Positions 11,742-14,865 of a stretch of DNA of 14,865 nucleotides are shown here, in pieces. Origin of the DNA: Patescibacteria group bacterium AH-259-L07 (lineage in GTDB: Bacteria > Patescibacteriota > Patescibacteriia > UBA2591 > UBA6264); the NCBI GenBank assembly GCA_027718005.1, contig JALLOP010000027.1:1-14865 (forward strand). The letters are read 5' to 3'. The first letter of the stretch is position 1. The number at the start of each line of letters is the position of its first letter. The position numbers were made by a program, and so were the translations under genes. Below the pieces are notes generated by a model, which worked only from the letters and a program-made list of their open reading frames with translations, was not told where the DNA came from and did not search any database.

Positions 11742-13064
11742 ATGAAGTATATAATTTTTGGTTTAATAGTCATTGTTACTTCGGCGATCTTTAGTTTGGC
11801 AACTGCAGAGTATGCGTTTGCCCAGGATATAAAGGTATTTCCGCCGAATCCGGGTTCTGAAACAGGTGAAGATGGATGCGGCTTGTATATAATACTGGGA
11901 CACATTTCCCAAAGTTATTGGACGAATTATTGCCGTGCAATTTTTGAAGGCGAACTTTTTGAAGAACGTAAGGATTTGGGCAAAAAATTGTGCAATAATA
12001 AGAAAGTGGAACAGAGAATGATTGATGAATATGAAAAATTTAGCTGTCCTGCCGACTGTCCTAAAAAAATACTTATCAAGATTGATTCACGTGGCATTCC
12101 ATCCGAAGAACCTGATTTTCGGCGTATGGGACCTGATTGTGATGAGAACTTCCTTGTCGGTTCAACCATGAGCTGTGATCTTAATTTACAGTTCCAATGT
12201 GTGGGCGAGGATTATGAACCTCCTTATGATCCTTCTCTAGAGCCGTCTCCAACTTCTCCAGACCCTAATTATATCCCTCCCGGAGAAATTGGCTCACCTT
12301 CTCGACCACTCGTGGATGTTTTTGGTGGTGACTTATACCAACTTGAGGTTGAAAAAGCTGAGTCTACTCAAACGTCTTTTGTTGAAATAGTATCACAAGG
12401 AATCACGCCAAATAGTTTCTTTTATTTTTTTGATACCTTGTTTGAGAAGGTAAGCATTTTTTTTACCTTTAACCCTGAGAAGAAAGCATCAAAAGCCATG
12501 ACCTATGCAGCCGAGAAAGTTGCTGAAGCACAAGCAATGGCGAGTGAGAATAATACAAAAGGGTATCAAACAGCGAGAGACAAACATACACGCTATAGCA
12601 ACATAGCTCTTAGCAAGATCGACGCCATACAGAAGCAAGACAAGGATACAACAGAGATCACCAAACAGTACAATGAGCAGGCGAGAGCAAGCCGAATGCT
12701 GTTTTCTCAACTGAAGAGGCAGTTGTTTGGTAGTGATCAGTTAGATTCTGGTAATGCCGGGGATGGGCCTGGAGATGAACAAGAGCCAATAGGCGGAGCA
12801 GATGATGTGTTAGGAGCGTCCCCTGATATCCGTGATGTCACGATAAGGGATTGGCCAGAAGAGGATGAAATTGAGACATTGAGTGATGAAGGGGGAGCAT
12901 TTTTTGGGCTTAATATAACAGATCCATCTAAGTTCCCGCCACCACCACCTCCTGAAAAGTGTCCAGAAGGAACCACTAAAGGACCTGGAAGTAATATAAG
13001 TTCTAATGTAATACCTCCTTATTGTGATCCTGCGTGTAACTCATCTTTGACACTTCATTTTTAA
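11742..13064 (+). CDS. Secreted DUF5667-like protein with Cys-rich N-terminal part and Pro-rich linkers
   Basis: A signal peptide ends at about residue 27 (EYAFA-Q). Residues 46-153 carry eight Cys (46, 64, 84, 102, 106, 133, 145, 153), probably as disulfides outside the cell. A Pro/Ser-rich linker (158-190) leads to a helical region at 225-330 that starts FFYFFDTLFEKVSIFFTFNPEKKASK, the pattern of DUF5667 domains common in Patescibacteria secreted proteins. An acidic stretch (335-385), a run of six Pro (399-404) and Cys at 407, 428 and 432 follow. The end SSLTLHF is short after CDPAC and close to the transposase gene, so the C-terminus may be truncated. There is no SD. A cell-surface role is likely; the function is unknown. 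Confidence 0.8.
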   Translation: MKYIIFGLIVIVTSAIFSLATAEYAFAQDIKVFPPNPGSETGEDGCGLYIILGHISQSYWTNYCRAIFEGELFEERKDLGKKLCNNKKVEQRMIDEYEKFSCPADCPKKILIKIDSRGIPSEEPDFRRMGPDCDENFLVGSTMSCDLNLQFQCVGEDYEPPYDPSLEPSPTSPDPNYIPPGEIGSPSRPLVDVFGGDLYQLEVEKAESTQTSFVEIVSQGITPNSFFYFFDTLFEKVSIFFTFNPEKKASKAMTYAAEKVAEAQAMASENNTKGYQTARDKHTRYSNIALSKIDAIQKQDKDTTEITKQYNEQARASRMLFSQLKRQLFGSDQLDSGNAGDGPGDEQEPIGGADDVLGASPDIRDVTIRDWPEEDEIETLSDEGGAFFGLNITDPSKFPPPPPPEKCPEGTTKGPGSNISSNVIPPYCDPACNSSLTLHF

Positions 13065-13097
13065 AAAAATGAAATTTAGCTTCAAAATTGATTGAAT

Positions 13098-13119
13098 GTA
13101 ACAAAGGAAAATTTGTTAC
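13098..13119. terminator. Stem-loop between convergent genes
   Basis: GTAACAAA and TTTGTTAC form a perfect 8 bp stem with a 6-base loop, just past the transposase stop. It lacks a T-run, so termination is uncertain. Another 9 bp hairpin (13054-13073) covers the stop of the DUF5667-like gene. Confidence 0.5.
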
Positions 13120-14803
13120 CACTATGTTTTTGCCCTTTTCCGCCATTGTTCTACGATTCGATTCGGCGGCCTCATATGTAAAGCCTGAAATACCTGATAC
13201 GCTTTCTCAGGAAGTTCAGTTCGTAAAACACCTTGTTTTTGGTTAATTCGTATCTTTACTGCCTTGATTTGTCGAACTGCTTGTAATTGGTCATCCAGGC
13301 TGGAAAGGCCATGATTGTGCAGCTTTTTTCTCAGGATCATTTCTAAATAAAGCGCTAAAAAACTAATAAAAACATGGGCCTCAACTCTTCTGTCTGTTTG
13401 ATGATACATTGGTCTCACTTCTAAGATATCTTTTAATTGTCTAAAAGCCCGTTCTATTATCCAGAGGTTCTTGTATTGAAGAATGACGTCTTGCGCATCT
13501 AAATCAGTGTTGGTTTGACACACAAAGATTCCGTCAAACGCTTGTTCTTGTTTTAGCTTGTCATAATCTATCTGAAAACTCTTTGTATTGGCTCCTTTTT
13601 TAACTGTTAATAATCTTTGATACCCCCGGTTTTTGATTAATGATTTGATGCCCTTTTTTTTGAGCTGGTCAGTGAGCTTTTCAACCATTTGTTCTCGAGA
13701 CTTTTGTTCTCGTACGGCTTGCGCGTGATTATACCCCATAACATACCGTTTTCCTTTTAAAAATACTTCTGCGACTCCTAAGGTTTTTGTTTTGGTCTGG
13801 CCGTCCTTTTGAGGCCGCACCACAGGAGTAAACGCAATGCTGCCTTGATGAGTCATAAGATATTCTTTTACCTGCTTAACATTACGGAGTCGTGTCCCCA
13901 GGATATAGTCTAGTTTTTCTTGTTCTAAGAGTTTGATATTGTTCTTGCTGTTCATGCCGCCGTCACTGACTATGATGATTTGTTTAATTCTAAATCGTTT
14001 TGTGACTGAGTTGATGATACGTACAAACGTATGAACATCAGTCGTATTGCCGGGAAAAATCTCACACCCAATCGGAATCGAGTTTCTGCCTAAGAGAACA
14101 CCAATAACGATTTGTTTTTTATCTGAACGTCGATCTTTTGAATAGCCATAGTGCACTAATTCAGTAGAACGTCCTCCTGAAAGATACGTGGACGTGGTGT
14201 CAAAAAAAGCCAAATCAATTTCTTGATGAAATAAATCTTTTCCGCGCTCAAATAATTTTTGTTCGATTTCTTGTTTATGTTTATGTACTACATCAAGGGT
14301 TCGATACAGATGGTGTAATTGAAGTTTTCTAAATCCCTGATGATAAATTTCCCTGGCCCATTGAATGGTTTTGTGCTCGCTGCAGGGTTGTAGTAAGCGA
14401 TTCAGTAAAAGCAGGAAAACGGCGTGTGTGAGATTAAATTGTATCTTATGGGCTTTGCTGATTTGTGAAATAATATCGTGAAGATGTGTTTGTTTAAATA
14501 GGTGATGGTAGAGAGAGGGAGCGCCGTATTCTTTTGACCAAACAGGAGCTATGCTTTCATCTATATTTAAACGGATTAATTCAAGATGCGGGACAAGATC
14601 AGATAAACAAGTGGTTAGTTTTTCAAGATAGGTTTTATCAACAGATGAAGCCTCGCCCAAGGAAAGAATGAGTTTTTGACGCACCCTGCCTTTGTTCCAT
14701 TGATTTTCAACCACTTGAAGATAGTGATATGTTTTACCCTTTCTCTTAATTGTTTTCTTTCTCACAAACATATATTTAAAAATAAGTATCTAATTACCAC
14801 TAT
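13116..14803 (-). mobile_element. IS1634-type insertion sequence, ends not settled
   Basis: TTACCACTAT occurs in direct orientation at 13116-13125 and 14794-14803, just outside the transposase ORF. It could be a target duplication, but the transposase stop (13122-13124) lies inside the left copy, which is unusual. No convincing terminal inverted repeats were found, so the outer borders may be further out, possibly up to ACTTCA (13052-13057) and TGAAGT (14846-14851). Confidence 0.45.
13122..14771 (-). CDS. IS1634-family DDE transposase
   Basis: The 549 aa protein is intact and of normal length for this IS4-superfamily group. The N-terminal part (1-60) is basic. The RNase H-like catalytic domain shows D191 (AFFDTTSTYLSG), D270 (IIIVSDGGMNSKNN) and E440 (YKNLWIIERAFRQLKD), consistent with the DDE triad. 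The C-terminal part (460-549) includes RRVEAHVFISFLALYLEM, usual in this family. The start has no SD and lies just after a promoter. It is convergent with the DUF5667-like gene, 57 bases away. Confidence 0.95.
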   Translation of the reverse strand: MFVRKKTIKRKGKTYHYLQVVENQWNKGRVRQKLILSLGEASSVDKTYLEKLTTCLSDLVPHLELIRLNIDESIAPVWSKEYGAPSLYHHLFKQTHLHDIISQISKAHKIQFNLTHAVFLLLLNRLLQPCSEHKTIQWAREIYHQGFRKLQLHHLYRTLDVVHKHKQEIEQKLFERGKDLFHQEIDLAFFDTTSTYLSGGRSTELVHYGYSKDRRSDKKQIVIGVLLGRNSIPIGCEIFPGNTTDVHTFVRIINSVTKRFRIKQIIIVSDGGMNSKNNIKLLEQEKLDYILGTRLRNVKQVKEYLMTHQGSIAFTPVVRPQKDGQTKTKTLGVAEVFLKGKRYVMGYNHAQAVREQKSREQMVEKLTDQLKKKGIKSLIKNRGYQRLLTVKKGANTKSFQIDYDKLKQEQAFDGIFVCQTNTDLDAQDVILQYKNLWIIERAFRQLKDILEVRPMYHQTDRRVEAHVFISFLALYLEMILRKKLHNHGLSSLDDQLQAVRQIKAVKIRINQKQGVLRTELPEKAYQVFQALHMRPPNRIVEQWRKRAKT

Positions 14804-14804
14804 C

Positions 14805-14834
14805 ATTTTATCATTATAAAGAACGGGTTGTCAA
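14805..14834 (-). promoter_or_regulatory. Promoter of the transposase
   Basis: On the minus strand TTGACA (14829-14834) and TAAAAT (14805-14810) are 18 bases apart, about 35 bases before the ATG at 14771. A TTTTCCACA motif at 14852-14860 ends the window without clear meaning. Confidence 0.55.
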
Positions 14835-14865
14835 GCTAAAAAAGGTGAAGTTTTCCACAGTTTTG

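Overview
The window looks like part of a genome from the Candidate Phyla Radiation (Patescibacteria), standard code (TGA acts as a stop). This is an inference from several traits: a short HrcA, core genes without Shine-Dalgarno (SD) sites, a secreted DUF5667-like protein, and AT-rich hairpin repeats between genes. No rRNA or tRNA is present to fix the taxonomy.

Region 1 (1-1425) holds a secreted HExxH metallopeptidase-like protein, a promoter-to-terminator unit without an ORF, and a structured intergenic stretch with a three-way-junction palindrome. Region 2 (1378-6356) is a CIRCE-controlled heat-shock cluster: hrcA, an alpha/beta hydrolase, grpE, hsp20 and dnaK. hsp20 is bracketed by two long imperfect hairpins, and a short ORF with a good SD overlaps its start out of frame.

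Region 3 (6360-11530) is the unusual part: an accessory array of small genes, nearly all with their own sigma70-type promoter, an AGGAGG SD and a terminator. It contains two paralogs of an unrecognised ~219 aa protein, three paralogous mini zinc-ribbon proteins of 41-57 aa, a 91 aa protein, a cytosolic WCMPC thioredoxin-fold protein, an unrecognised 186 aa protein, a frameshifted gene, and a broken copy of the thioredoxin-like gene's 3' end. Promoter blocks, terminators and palindromes recur, so the array seems to have grown by duplicating cassettes. A 279 bp MITE-like element splits one divergent promoter pair.

Region 4 (11572-14865) has a 145 bp inverted-repeat element, a secreted DUF5667-like protein and an intact IS1634-type DDE transposase on the minus strand. 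How the heat-shock genes relate to the accessory array is not shown by the sequence. The zinc ribbons, the CxxC thioredoxin-like protein and the W/P-rich 219 aa paralogs could form a redox or metal-responsive module, but that is conjecture.
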